A stretch of 64,000 nucleotides of DNA from Methylotenera sp. (GTDB taxonomy: Bacteria; Pseudomonadota; Gammaproteobacteria; Burkholderiales; Methylophilaceae), in assembly GCA_030652995.1 (NCBI GenBank), contig JAUSAG010000040.1, positions 32,679 through 96,678 of the forward strand, given 5' to 3'. The notes beneath the pieces were generated by a model. It saw nothing but the letters and a program-made list of their open reading frames with translations. It ran no database searches and was not told the DNA's origin. This document shows, one piece after another, positions 8,565 to 17,717 of the stretch. Both the position numbers and the translations under genes were made by a program. Every line of letters starts with the position of its first letter. The stretch's first letter is position 1.

Positions 8565-10922
8565 TTGCTAACCAACACCCTCATTGATGAAGATATTTCA
8601 CCAAACCCAGCCTGGTCCATTTTAGATACTGAAGATCAATGGGAAGCGTTTAGCCAGCCATTTGAGCATGACGCCTCAAAATTACTAGTGCAATCCAACT
8701 TATTACTAGATGGCCTGCGTTGCGCTGCTTGTTCCGGCATTATTGAGCAAGGTTTGCAGTCGTCTCCCGGTGTAGTCAGTGCGCGCGTGAGTATGTCTAA
8801 AAGACGTGCAGTTGTAGTGTGGTCACCTGCAATCACGTTGCCCTCAAAAATCCTCGCTACAATTCAATCCTTGGGTTATAGCGCCAGCCCGGCATCGATG
8901 CTGATAAGCGACCAGGAATCGCTCAAAAAACAACGCGCCGCATTTTGGCGTTGGATGGTCGCAGGTTTCTGCATGATGCAAGTAATGATGTATGCAAGCC
9001 CGACGTACTTTACAGAACCAGGTGAAATTTCACCTGATATTCTGTATTTACTTAATTGGGCATCTTGGCTATTGAGCCTGCCTGTGTTGTTATTTTCCAG
9101 CAACACTTTTTTTAGCAATGCCTTTCGTGATTTAAAACAACAACAAATTAGCATGGATTTGCCAGTCGCACTGGGCATCATCATCATATTTATTGTGAGC
9201 TCAGCCGCAACTTTTGAACCTAACAGTTGGTGGGGGCATACTGTCTATTTTGATTCACTGACCATGTTTGTATTCTTTTTACTGTCGGCCCGTTTAATTG
9301 AAGTCAAACTGCATCGCAAAACCTTAGGTGCACTAGAGAATCTGGTCAGCCGCATCCCAGAAAACACTGAGCGTGAAAATGCAGATGGTACTTTTACGCG
9401 CGTACTTAATTCGCAGCTTAAAATTGGTGACACAGTTCGCGTCAACATTGGCGAGGCCTTTCCTGCCGATGGCACACTGATTTCCGGTAGCACCAGCGTT
9501 GATGAATCGCTACTCACAGGAGAATCAACCCCCATTACAAAAAACCTGCACGACAACGTAATTGCTGGTAGCTATAACCTGCGGCAATCGGTGACGATGA
9601 CGCTTGAAACTATTGGGGAATCTACTAAATACGGCCAAATTGTCAATCTGATTAACCAAGCTGCCATTGAAAAACCTAGGCTGTCGCAATTGGCAGATCG
9701 TGTTGCGCGACCATTTTTACTGTTTGTGATATTGAGCGCAGCGCTGGCTGCTGCATTGTTGTGGGAAGTCGATCGTGGGCGCGCGCTAATGACAGCCGCT
9801 GCCGTGCTTATCGTCACCTGCCCATGTGCGCTGGCTTTAGCCACCCCCGCCGCCATGCTGTCTAGTGCCAGCGCCTTTGTTAAGCGCGGCATTTTAATCA
9901 AACGATTACAAGCCATTGAAAACATTGCTAATATAGACACTGTCATTTTTGATAAGACCGGCACGCTAACTGACGACCACATTCAAATTAAGGCGATTCA
10001 ACACAAAGAAGGTCTATCAGAACCAATGGCACTAGCATTGGCCGGTGCAATTGCCAAACACTCTTTACACCCTATTTCACGTGCATTATTCAACGCCAGT
10101 AAAAACAATCCGCAACTGGCTATTGAACTGGACAACATTCAAGAAGTGGTCGGGGCTGGGATTCGCGCCTCTATTAAAAACTTAACGACCAATGCCCTAC
10201 TCAACGACCCCAACCCAGTTAATGGAGAGTTGAAATTAGGCGCGGCACAATTTTGTGGTGCTATTGAAATAAATCAGCATAATCAGCAAGTATTTTTAGC
10301 CGATGCCAATGGCTGGTTAGCCACATTCACACTACAAGAAGCTATTAAACAGCAAGCCGCACTCACCATACAATTGCTAAAAAAAGCCAACCTCGATATT
10401 GAACTTTTATCAGGGGATAAATCTGACGCTGTTGAAAATACCGCAAAAGAAATTGGCATTTCACACTATCAATCAGCCTGTAGCCCACATGACAAACTGT
10501 TACGCTTGCAAACACTCAAAGCGCAACACAAAAAAGTGCTAATGGTGGGAGATGGCCTTAATGATGGTCCAATTTTAGCCAGTGCGCATGTTTCAATCGC
10601 CATGGGTAAAGGGGTGCCATTAACGCAGGCCCATGCTGATTATGTTTTTCTAAATGGTGACATTAGTCAGATTCCATACCTGATTCACCACGCACAACAC
10701 ACCATGCAAATCATTAAACAAAATATTGCATGGGCGATTGCTTACAACCTTATCAGCATCCCTCTCGCGTTTTCCGGTGTGTTATCTGCTTGGTTAGCGG
10801 GGCTAGGCATGGCGGTCAGCTCACTGATTGTGGTCGCAAACGCCTTGCGCTTAACCAAATTTTCAACCAGTATGACGACAACGCCCAGCGCAACAACTAA
10901 AGACCTATCCCCAACGGTCTAA
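8565..10922 (+). CDS. ccoI: Copper P1B-type ATPase for cbb3 oxidase assembly (CcoI/FixI)
   Basis: A 785-residue Cu+-exporting P-type ATPase. It starts at TTG with GGAGA 6 nt upstream; the ATG at 8552 is out of frame. It has an N-terminal heavy-metal domain with CAAC (Cys 53 and 56), eight predicted membrane helices, the intramembrane CPC (419-421), phosphorylation site DKTGT (Asp 463) and hinge GDGLNDG (662-668). Placement directly before ccoS identifies it as CcoI, which moves Cu+ across the inner membrane for the CuB site of cbb3 oxidase, rather than CopA for detoxification. The roughly 35-residue N-terminal extension is rich in acidic residues. ccoS follows after 15 bp. Confidence 0.93.
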   Translation: MLTNTLIDEDISPNPAWSILDTEDQWEAFSQPFEHDASKLLVQSNLLLDGLRCAACSGIIEQGLQSSPGVVSARVSMSKRRAVVVWSPAITLPSKILATIQSLGYSASPASMLISDQESLKKQRAAFWRWMVAGFCMMQVMMYASPTYFTEPGEISPDILYLLNWASWLLSLPVLLFSSNTFFSNAFRDLKQQQISMDLPVALGIIIIFIVSSAATFEPNSWWGHTVYFDSLTMFVFFLLSARLIEVKLHRKTLGALENLVSRIPENTERENADGTFTRVLNSQLKIGDTVRVNIGEAFPADGTLISGSTSVDESLLTGESTPITKNLHDNVIAGSYNLRQSVTMTLETIGESTKYGQIVNLINQAAIEKPRLSQLADRVARPFLLFVILSAALAAALLWEVDRGRALMTAAAVLIVTCPCALALATPAAMLSSASAFVKRGILIKRLQAIENIANIDTVIFDKTGTLTDDHIQIKAIQHKEGLSEPMALALAGAIAKHSLHPISRALFNASKNNPQLAIELDNIQEVVGAGIRASIKNLTTNALLNDPNPVNGELKLGAAQFCGAIEINQHNQQVFLADANGWLATFTLQEAIKQQAALTIQLLKKANLDIELLSGDKSDAVENTAKEIGISHYQSACSPHDKLLRLQTLKAQHKKVLMVGDGLNDGPILASAHVSIAMGKGVPLTQAHADYVFLNGDISQIPYLIHHAQHTMQIIKQNIAWAIAYNLISIPLAFSGVLSAWLAGLGMAVSSLIVVANALRLTKFSTSMTTTPSATTKDLSPTV

Positions 10923-10937
10923 GCGAAAGGATTTATC

Positions 10938-11075
10938 ATGGACATACTATTTATACTCATTCCACTCTCCGTCGTGATGGCACTTATCGTGCTCGGTGGT
11001 CTTTGGTGGGCAGTTTATCGCGGTCAATTTGAAGACATTGAAGATGAAGGTAAGCGCATTTTAGAAGACGATTAA
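10938..11075 (+). CDS. ccoS: cbb3 oxidase maturation protein CcoS
   Basis: A 45-residue protein starting MDILFILIPLSVVM. It has one membrane helix (about 3-25), then the conserved WAV-RxGQFED block and an acidic tail. This is the standard size and pattern of CcoS, needed for cofactor insertion into cbb3 oxidase. It begins 15 bp after ccoI with GAAAGG upstream. The pair is separated from the structural genes ccoNOQP by the whole cox cluster. Confidence 0.9.
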   Translation: MDILFILIPLSVVMALIVLGGLWWAVYRGQFEDIEDEGKRILEDD

Positions 11076-11538
11076 ATTTATCCTGCACTCTCAATTAAGC
11101 ACTCAATCCATTTTATGAAATACACCCCGTGTAACCAAGCTTGACGTTACTTATGGAGCGTCATTACAAATCAACTTAAAGCTTGCTAATCCAGTGGGCA
11201 TGTTAACAGCGACGCACTTGTCAACATCAGCGGTCATCTAAAATGACGGCCACGCCACGTCTGGAGCAGACGGATAGCCTACCCCTAACTCAGCCTTAAC
11301 CGACCCCACCAACAGGAATGCCTGAAGTCGATGCAAATAAAGGCTATGACTGTTGCTATTCAATATCAAAAATCACAATTTTGCCTTACCAAATGTAACC
11401 ATAAATTTCAAAATTGTTACAACAATGTAACTTTATGCTTGAATCAATAATTACTTTGTGTTACTTTTTGATCTGCGTCAAAGTGTCACACCAAAAAAAG
11501 TAATAGGCAGGTCAACCGTATTAAATTGCGAGTGATAT
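11076..11538. other. 463-bp intergenic region with short repeats and an FNR-type box, upstream of the cox cluster
   Basis: No gene is visible. The pentamer GTAAC/GTTAC occurs six times (11131, 11146, 11395, 11416, 11427, 11460), more than the one or so expected for this length. Two of these form GTTAC-N6-GTAAC at 11416-11431. Small hairpins (TGACG..CGTCA near 11143-11166 and GTCAT..ATGAC near 11233-11247) are present. The promoter-proximal part carries an FNR-type site listed separately. A possible -10 is TAATAG at 11501-11506. Confidence 0.5.
11468..11481. promoter_or_regulatory. FNR/ANR-type binding site in front of the cox cluster
   Basis: TTGATCTGCGTCAA matches the FNR-family consensus TTGAT-N4-ATCAA at 9 of 10 specified bases. 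Its centre (11474.5) is about 38 bp before the start site expected from the candidate -10 TAATAG at 11501. That is close to the -41.5 spacing of FNR activation, while overlap with the -35 region could also allow repression. It lies 57 bp before the first ATG of the cluster. Confidence 0.7.
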
Positions 11539-12003
11539 ATGGCACTCTATACTTTAGGCTACAAAACGATCGCTAAGCCAAGCAACTCCCTGCCAATTAA
11601 AGGATTTGTATGGCTTTTTACCAGCATCGTCTTGATTTTGGCAGTTATTGCCATCGGCATGTCGCAGATTGGTGCTTGGTTTGTATTACCTTTTGCCGGG
11701 CTTGAGGTATTGGCGTTTGCAGTTGCGTTTTACCATGTACATGTTCACTACAATGACTACGAAAGTATTTCATTAGAAGGTGACAATGTTGTTATTGAAA
11801 AACATTTTAATAAAAGTATAGATAGAGTTACCTTTCAACGCTACTGGGTCAAAGTAACGTTGCGTAACACGCAAGATGGATCAGTCGGCCTGTTTATAGG
11901 TTCACATGGCAAGCAAGTGGAATTTGGCAAACGTTTTATGGATGATATGCAACGCATTGAACTCGCAAAACAACTCAAGGTACAGTTAGCTAAGTTTGAA
12001 TAA
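11539..12003 (+). CDS. DUF2244 membrane protein, cox-cluster partner
   Basis: A 154-residue protein with two adjacent membrane helices (about 22-45 and 48-70) followed by a soluble beta-rich domain (about 75-154). The pattern matches DUF2244, a family often encoded directly before coxB in Beta- and Alphaproteobacteria. The function is unknown; the position suggests a role in aa3 oxidase assembly or stability. It lies 46 bp before coxB and appears to be the first gene of the operon. Confidence 0.8.
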   Translation: MALYTLGYKTIAKPSNSLPIKGFVWLFTSIVLILAVIAIGMSQIGAWFVLPFAGLEVLAFAVAFYHVHVHYNDYESISLEGDNVVIEKHFNKSIDRVTFQRYWVKVTLRNTQDGSVGLFIGSHGKQVEFGKRFMDDMQRIELAKQLKVQLAKFE

Positions 12004-12049
12004 TTTGGCTAATAATTAACTTGGTTTTAATTATTAATTTGGAGCGTGT

Positions 12050-13222
12050 ATGTTAATGCAAGGACTTAAAAAAATTGGCGCTATCTTGCTTTTATCAATG
12101 GTAAGTGTGGCTGCATATGCTGATTACAGCTGGAACTTTCCTGAACCAGTAACGCCGATGGCCTTAGACACGCTACACGTCCATAATAAATTTATGCTGA
12201 TTACGATGGCGATTTTTGTCGTCGTGCTTGCCATCATGATTTACTCTATTTTTGCACATCGAAAAAGCAAAGGTTTTAAACCTGTAACTGATAAAGCCCC
12301 ATCTACTGCAATAGAAATTTTCTGGACCTTGATTCCATTTGCCATCCTGCTGTTGATTGACTTCGTAATTATGGGCATTCCTGCCTACCGCAGCATCATT
12401 ATGATGGAAGACACGCGTAACGGCTCTGAAATGGTGATCAAAGTTACTGGTTCACAATGGCGCTGGCAGTACGAATACATGAGCGGTGATGCAGAAGGCA
12501 TTAAGTTTGTCAGTAATTTAACAACCAATACTAAGCAAATGTATAACGAAGAAGAAAAAAGCCAAAACTACCTATTAGAGGTAGATAACCCATTGGTATT
12601 ACCAGTAGATACTAAAGTACGCGTGCTAATGACAGCCACAGATGTATTGCACAACTGGTGGGTACCGCAGTTTGGCGCCTCACGCTTAGCTGTACCAGGC
12701 TTTATCCGTGAAACATGGGTACAGGTGACAAAGCCTGGTATTTACCGCGGGCAGTGTAAAGAGCTTTGCGGCAAAGGTCATGGCTACATGCCTGTGGTTG
12801 TTCATGCCGTCTCTAAAGAAGAATACAAAACATGGGTGCTTGCAAAAAAAGACGAAGCTGCTCAAGCTGACGCTGGCGCTGACCAAGAATGGACAAAAGA
12901 AGACCTGATGGCTAAAGGTAAAGAAGTTTATGAGAAAAACTGTGCAGTTTGTCACCAAGTGACAGGCGCTGGCTTACCTCCGGCATTCCCAGCCTTGACT
13001 GGCGGCAAAATTACCACTGCACCAATTTTCGGTGCAGATGGTAAATATTTACCTGATAGCCATTTGGATCGCATTCTCAATGGTAAAAACATAATGCCTG
13101 CGTGGAAAGCCTTATTAAATGATACTGAAATCGCCGCTGTTACCAGTTATGAGCGCAATGCACTAGGCAATAGCGTGGGCGATCTGGTACAACCCTCACA
13201 AGTAAAAGCTGCACGTCAATAG
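12050..13222 (+). CDS. coxB: Cytochrome c oxidase subunit II with fused cytochrome c domain
   Basis: A 390-residue protein with a signal peptide (cleavage after about AAYA), two membrane helices (about 42-65 and 88-110), and a periplasmic CuA domain with CKELCGKGH (Cys 236, Cys 240, His 244, Met 247). A C-terminal cytochrome c domain carries CAVCH (298-302) and an axial Met in NIMPAW (349). This is a caa3-type subunit II that carries its own electron-entry haem. GGAG sits 5 nt before the ATG; a second in-frame ATG lies two codons later. coxA follows after 26 bp. Confidence 0.96.
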   Translation: MLMQGLKKIGAILLLSMVSVAAYADYSWNFPEPVTPMALDTLHVHNKFMLITMAIFVVVLAIMIYSIFAHRKSKGFKPVTDKAPSTAIEIFWTLIPFAILLLIDFVIMGIPAYRSIIMMEDTRNGSEMVIKVTGSQWRWQYEYMSGDAEGIKFVSNLTTNTKQMYNEEEKSQNYLLEVDNPLVLPVDTKVRVLMTATDVLHNWWVPQFGASRLAVPGFIRETWVQVTKPGIYRGQCKELCGKGHGYMPVVVHAVSKEEYKTWVLAKKDEAAQADAGADQEWTKEDLMAKGKEVYEKNCAVCHQVTGAGLPPAFPALTGGKITTAPIFGADGKYLPDSHLDRILNGKNIMPAWKALLNDTEIAAVTSYERNALGNSVGDLVQPSQVKAARQ

Positions 13223-13248
13223 TTAAAGTTTAGGCACAGGAGATAGTA

Positions 13249-14841
13249 ATGAGTACAACAACGGTAGCACATCACGACGAACATGCTGACCACCCAACAG
13301 GTATTATGCGTTGGCTGACAACCACAAACCATAAAGATATTGGTACGATGTACCTGACCTTTTCGCTCATCATGTTTTTGGTGGGTGGCAGTATGATCTT
13401 AGGCATTCGCGCCGAGTTATTTCAGCCTGGACTTCAACTGATGAACCCTGATTTTTTTAACCAGCTCATCGGTGTGCACGCTTTAATTATGATTTTTGCA
13501 GCACTGATGCCTGCTGCAACTGGCTTTGCCAATTGGATGATTCCATTGCAAATTGGCGCCCCAGACATGGCACTACCGCGCTTGAACAACTGGGGATTCT
13601 GGTTGTTACCGCCTTCAGCTATTTTATTAACGTTACCATTTATATTGGCGCTATTTGGCATAGGTGATGGCGCCTTGGCGACTGGCTGGACGTTTTACCC
13701 ACCACTTTCAATACAAGGTGGCTTTGGCGTTGACTTTGCAATCTTTGCAGTACATTTACTCGGCATCTCCTCTGTACTAGGCTCTATCAACATTATCGTT
13801 ACCCTGTATAACATGCGCGCACCTGGTATGACTTTAATGAAAATGCCACTATTTGCGTGGGGTTGGCTGATTACTGCATTTTTATTGATTGCAACCATTC
13901 CGGTATTAGCCGGCGCGGTCACTATGTTGCTCACAGACCGTCATTTTGGCACGCACTTCTTTGATGCAGCTGGTGGTGGCGACCCAGTCATGTTCCAACA
14001 TTTATTTTGGTTCTTTGGTCACCCTGAAGTCTATATTTTATTGTTGCCGGTTTGGGGCTTTATCCCACAAATTTTACAGACATTTTCACGTAAGCCGGTT
14101 TATGGTTACAAAGCGCAAGTTTATTCATTCTGGGCAATTGGAGCCTTGGCGGTAGTGGTTTGGGCGCATCACTTCTTTACTGCAGGCCTGCCTGTACCTG
14201 CACTGCTCTACTTCATGTACAGCACTATGGCAATCTCTTTACCACTTGCTGTTTTATTTTTCTGTTGGATCAAAACCATGTGGAAAGGCTCTATGAGTTT
14301 TGAAACACCTATGCTGTTTACAGTAGGCTGGATCATCCTATTCGGCATTGGCGGTTTAACCGGTTTGGTATTAGCTGACGTTGCTGCGGATGCCCAATAT
14401 CACAACAGTTACTTTGTAGTGGCACACTTCCATTACACATTATTTGCCGGTGGCATCATGGGGATTATGGCGGGCGTTTACTATTGGTTACCAAAAATGA
14501 CCGGGCACATGTATAACGAGAAGCTAGGTAAAACACACTTCTGGCTGACTGCAATTTCATTTAACATGACCTTTATTCCACAGTTTTTCTTAGGTCTTGC
14601 TGGCATGCCACGTCGTATCCCTGACTACGCATTACAGTTTGCTGAGTTCAATATGATTTCATCGATATCAGCGTTTGTTTTAGGCTTATCTCAGCTACTT
14701 TTTGTTTACATCATCATTACTTGTGTGCGTGGCGGTAAAAAAGCAACCGATCAGGTATGGGAAGGTGCCGAAGGTTTGGAATGGACATTATCCTCACCGC
14801 CTCCTTATCATAGCTTTGCAGAACAACCGGTTATCAAGTAG
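13249..14841 (+). CDS. coxA: Cytochrome c oxidase subunit I
   Basis: A 530-residue protein with twelve predicted membrane helices. Haem a/a3 and CuB ligands are all visible: His 77 (GVHALIM), His 258 in HPEVY with the cross-linking Tyr 262, His 307-His 308 (WAHHFFTAG), and His 393/His 395 (AHFHYTLFAGG). The HPEVYILLLP motif with Tyr puts it in the A-type (K- and D-channel) group. It is the catalytic proton-pumping subunit of aa3 oxidase. AGGAG precedes the ATG. A hairpin (14865-14890) separates it from the assembly genes. Confidence 0.97.
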   Translation: MSTTTVAHHDEHADHPTGIMRWLTTTNHKDIGTMYLTFSLIMFLVGGSMILGIRAELFQPGLQLMNPDFFNQLIGVHALIMIFAALMPAATGFANWMIPLQIGAPDMALPRLNNWGFWLLPPSAILLTLPFILALFGIGDGALATGWTFYPPLSIQGGFGVDFAIFAVHLLGISSVLGSINIIVTLYNMRAPGMTLMKMPLFAWGWLITAFLLIATIPVLAGAVTMLLTDRHFGTHFFDAAGGGDPVMFQHLFWFFGHPEVYILLLPVWGFIPQILQTFSRKPVYGYKAQVYSFWAIGALAVVVWAHHFFTAGLPVPALLYFMYSTMAISLPLAVLFFCWIKTMWKGSMSFETPMLFTVGWIILFGIGGLTGLVLADVAADAQYHNSYFVVAHFHYTLFAGGIMGIMAGVYYWLPKMTGHMYNEKLGKTHFWLTAISFNMTFIPQFFLGLAGMPRRIPDYALQFAEFNMISSISAFVLGLSQLLFVYIIITCVRGGKKATDQVWEGAEGLEWTLSSPPPYHSFAEQPVIK

Positions 14842-14864
14842 CTTGAAAAGTTAAATTTGAAATG

Positions 14865-14890
14865 AAGGCTTGTTCATTTGAATGAGCCTT
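14865..14890 (+). other. Intercistronic hairpin after coxA
   Basis: AAGGC (14865-14869) pairs with GCCTT (14886-14890), and an inner TCATT pairs with AATGA around a TG loop. There is an unpaired TTGT on one side and no T tract. It could partially attenuate or stabilise mRNA so that assembly genes are made at lower levels than coxBA; this is inference. Confidence 0.4.
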
Positions 14891-14915
14891 TGACACAACA
14901 TGGGAAAAATCCTGT

Positions 14916-15017
14916 ATGCAAAAACCAGGCTCAAAAAGAAATAAAATCGTCGCCTTAATTTTAGGCGTGATTGCTTTGGCATGGTATGTAGCTTCCATGT
15001 TTACGCTATGGAAATAA
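14916..15017 (+). CDS. Cytochrome oxidase small assembly protein
   Basis: A 33-residue protein: a basic N-terminus (MQKPGSKRNK), one membrane helix (about 11-30) and LWK at the end. It fits the small single-helix proteins encoded between coxA and cox11 in Betaproteobacteria. Its stop codon overlaps the start region of the next gene by 10 bp, so the two are probably translationally coupled. Confidence 0.7.
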   Translation: MQKPGSKRNKIVALILGVIALAWYVASMFTLWK

Positions 15018-15574
15018 AAGCTGAAGATAACGGCGCTAGCCCAGATCAACAAAGAAAATTAGCCAATAAAAAGCTAGGCTTCAAGTTGCTCTGGATTGTT
15101 GCGGGGTCAATTGCCTTTTCGATTGCACTGGTGCCTTTATACGATGTACTTTGCACTTTAACCGGACTCAATGGTAAAACAAAAACGACGGCATCGGTGA
15201 TTTCAAACACAAAAGTGGATGAGTCGAGATGGGTGACAGTGCAATTCACGTCTAATGTAATGCCTGGTCTAGGATGGAATTTTCATCCGAAACAAAGCAG
15301 TATTAGATTGCACCCTGGGAAAATACAAACGGTGTTATTTGAGGCTAAAAATATTACGAGCCAAGTAGTAGCAGGACAAGCAGTTCCAAGTGTTTCACCT
15401 GGGGTTGCCTCTATTTACTTTAAAAAAATAGAATGCTTCTGTTTTGTACGTCAAGAGTTACAACCTGGAGAGACTAAACTCATGCCACTCAGGTTTTTTG
15501 TAAGTACTGATTTGCCCAGTGATGTCAGTGAAATGACCTTGTCGTATGCGTTTTTTAGTGCAGACAAACAATAA
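15008..15574 (+). CDS. ctaG: Cytochrome c oxidase assembly protein Cox11/CtaG
   Basis: A 188-residue protein with one N-terminal membrane helix (about 26-48) ending in LVPLYDVLC, then an immunoglobulin-like periplasmic domain with the copper-binding motif CFCF (Cys 143 and 145) and PGETKLMPLRFFV. Cox11 delivers Cu to the CuB site of subunit I. I chose the ATG at 15008, which overlaps the preceding small gene. An ATG at 14981 would add nine residues that lie inside that gene and look uncharacteristic. Confidence 0.93.
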   Translation: MEIKAEDNGASPDQQRKLANKKLGFKLLWIVAGSIAFSIALVPLYDVLCTLTGLNGKTKTTASVISNTKVDESRWVTVQFTSNVMPGLGWNFHPKQSSIRLHPGKIQTVLFEAKNITSQVVAGQAVPSVSPGVASIYFKKIECFCFVRQELQPGETKLMPLRFFVSTDLPSDVSEMTLSYAFFSADKQ

Positions 15575-15687
15575 AAAATTAGGTTAATTTTTTAGATGTA
15601 ATGCAAGTAAAGTGTGGCAAGCAGGCGTCACTCAACCGCAGATGAGTTGAAGTAGATTAGTTAAACATAATGCAATAGGAGCTATGC

Positions 15688-16593
15688 ATGGAAACACATT
15701 CAAGTAATCATTATTATGTTCCTCACGGGAGCTTATACCCTGTTGTCATTTCGGCAGGTCTATTAAGCCTTGCCTCAGGTTTTATTTTTAGCGTCGCTAC
15801 CGACACCAACAAAGATTTGGCTTATCTGCAAACCCCCGGTAAGTGGATGATGTACATTGGAGCGGCCCTTATTCTGCTTATGACTTTTAAGTGGCTAGGT
15901 GCGGTGGTGACCGAAAGCGTGACGGGTCAGTACAAAAAGTGGGAGGATCAATCCTTCCGCATCGGCATGATTGTATTTATCTGTTCTGAGCTCGCATTTT
16001 TTGCCGCCTTCTTTGGCGCACTATTTTATATGCGCATTATTTCCGTGCCAGATTTAGCTGCATTTGACCCATTATTTACACCTTATAAAGACTTCTTAGG
16101 CACTTGGCCCTCCGCTGGCCCTGGTGGCGTTGTACTTGGCAAAGAGTACTCCCCTAGCACACTTAACCCGATGGGTGCGTGGGGCTTGCCAGCCATCAAC
16201 ACGGCATTATTGCTGTCATCAGGCGCCACCATCACTTGGGCGCATTGGGGTTTATTGAAAGACAATCGCAAGCAATTGATTATAGGGCTATTTCTTACTG
16301 TCGCATTAGGTACTGCATTTATGGTTTTACAAGCGCTCGAGTATCACGAAGCCTATACAGAGATGGGCTTAACACTGGGAAGTGGTGCTTACGGTGCAAC
16401 TTTCTTTATGTTAACGGGCTTTCACGGCTTTCACGTCACCTTGGGGACAATCATGCTGATTGTCATTTTGCTACGTTCAATGAAAGGCCATTTCACTGCC
16501 AAGAGTCATTTTGGCTTTGAAGGCGTCGCCTGGTACTGGCACTTTGTAGATGTGGTGTGGTTAGGTCTGTTTATATTTGTGTACTGGCTGTAA
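15688..16593 (+). CDS. coxC: Cytochrome c oxidase subunit III
   Basis: A 301-residue protein with seven predicted membrane helices. Typical signatures are YVPHGSLYP, FICSELAFFAAFFGALFY, GFHGFHVTLGT and the C-terminal WYWHFVDVVWLGLF. AGGAG lies 7 nt before the ATG. The 113-bp gap from cox11 shows no terminator. A rho-independent terminator follows at 16604. Confidence 0.96.
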   Translation: METHSSNHYYVPHGSLYPVVISAGLLSLASGFIFSVATDTNKDLAYLQTPGKWMMYIGAALILLMTFKWLGAVVTESVTGQYKKWEDQSFRIGMIVFICSELAFFAAFFGALFYMRIISVPDLAAFDPLFTPYKDFLGTWPSAGPGGVVLGKEYSPSTLNPMGAWGLPAINTALLLSSGATITWAHWGLLKDNRKQLIIGLFLTVALGTAFMVLQALEYHEAYTEMGLTLGSGAYGATFFMLTGFHGFHVTLGTIMLIVILLRSMKGHFTAKSHFGFEGVAWYWHFVDVVWLGLFIFVYWL

Positions 16594-16603
16594 TTGTATT
16601 TAT

Positions 16604-16637
16604 AAAAAAGGGCGATGCTCACGCACCGCCTTTTTTT
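16604..16637. terminator. Rho-independent terminator after coxC
   Basis: GGCGATGC - TCAC - GCACCGCC forms an 8-bp stem with one mismatch, flanked by an A tract (16604-16609) and a T tract (16631-16637). The flanks let it serve both coxC and the convergent 67-residue membrane protein gene. Confidence 0.8.
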
Positions 16638-16704
16638 GTTTGAACCGTGTGGCTATGCCATCAAATAAATAATAGCAATGCAGTTTATGGCTTTTAAAAA
16701 GTCT

Positions 16705-16908
16705 TTAGACTTTTGACTGGCCAATTAAACCAAAGTAGTAACCTACTAATAGCAATAAAAACAATGTAATTGAAAGACCAATACGGATAGTCAACGCCTT
16801 AACTGTGCGCTCACCGCCGTCTTTATCTTTCGCTAAAAAATATAATGCAGAAAACAAGCTACCTACAATGGCAAACAGCACGATTACAATAGCAATTTTA
16901 ATTAACAT
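16705..16908 (-). CDS. Twin-transmembrane protein (DUF2909)
   Basis: A 67-residue protein with two membrane helices (about 3-24 and 40-62) joined by a charged loop KDKDGGERTVKALTIR. Size and loop pattern match the DUF2909 twin-transmembrane family often seen inside cox clusters, next to the SURF1 gene. It lies on the strand opposite to the cox genes. Function unknown; a link to oxidase assembly is by location. Confidence 0.75.
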   Translation of the reverse strand: MLIKIAIVIVLFAIVGSLFSALYFLAKDKDGGERTVKALTIRIGLSITLFLLLLVGYYFGLIGQSKV

Positions 16909-16950
16909 GTCGAGGCCTTATTTTTATAGATACGGCATTATGCGTTGCAT

Positions 16951-17697
16951 ATGATACAAAAGCAATTTGGCTTAACTAACTACGTATTTAGACCCTCGTG
17001 GCTAGGGGCACTCATATTGATTATTTGTGTGCCATTGTTTATTAAACTTGGGTTTTGGCAATACAACAAAGCCACGTTAAAACAAGAAATTCAATCTAAT
17101 TATGAAGTTGCAGTAAGCGCTGATGCACTTGACCTGCCGAGTCAGATCGATAACTTCAATGCCTGGCAATATAAAAAAATTAAATTAAATGGCACCTACA
17201 ACACGCAATATCAAATACTGCTCGACAATCAGGTAGAAAATAACAAAGCTGGGTTTCACGTACTCACGCCATTAAAGTTAGCAGGTAGAAACGACCACAT
17301 CCTCATCAACAGAGGCTGGGTAGAGGGTGGTGCCGAACATGACAACATACCCGACATTGCTACGCCAAATGAGCCGGTCGAAGTGGTTGGTCAAATTTCC
17401 ATCCCTAGTAAAAAGATTTTTACTTTGGAAAGCGATGCAGAAAAAACGGTTTGGAATAAAGTGTGGCAGCACATGGATATGCAACGCTACCAAAAAAGTG
17501 TCTCTATCACAGTATTGCCGGTGGTGATTAAACTTGATGCAAAAAGTAATGCTGGCGGCTTTGTCCGTAACTGGCAAATACCAGCGAGTAGAATTACTAC
17601 CAATATAGGCTATGCTTACCAATGGTTTGGCTTTGCATTTGCCAGCATCATGATTTATTTATTCACCAGCATTAAAAAAGTTTCAGGCAATCAATAA
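16951..17697 (+). CDS. SURF1-family oxidase assembly protein
   Basis: A 248-residue protein with one N-terminal membrane helix (about 17-36) and one at the C-terminus (about 215-238), and the SURF1 hallmarks LGFWQYNKA, the NG(T)Y turn, LLDNQ, LINRGWV and the final YAYQWFGFA. SURF1 proteins help insert haem a into aa3 oxidase. The start is uncertain: ATG at 16951 was preferred over an in-frame TTG two codons earlier; no clear ribosome site is present. Confidence 0.92.
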   Translation: MIQKQFGLTNYVFRPSWLGALILIICVPLFIKLGFWQYNKATLKQEIQSNYEVAVSADALDLPSQIDNFNAWQYKKIKLNGTYNTQYQILLDNQVENNKAGFHVLTPLKLAGRNDHILINRGWVEGGAEHDNIPDIATPNEPVEVVGQISIPSKKIFTLESDAEKTVWNKVWQHMDMQRYQKSVSITVLPVVIKLDAKSNAGGFVRNWQIPASRITTNIGYAYQWFGFAFASIMIYLFTSIKKVSGNQ

Positions 17698-17717
17698 AAC
17701 ATAGGCAATTTAAAAAC

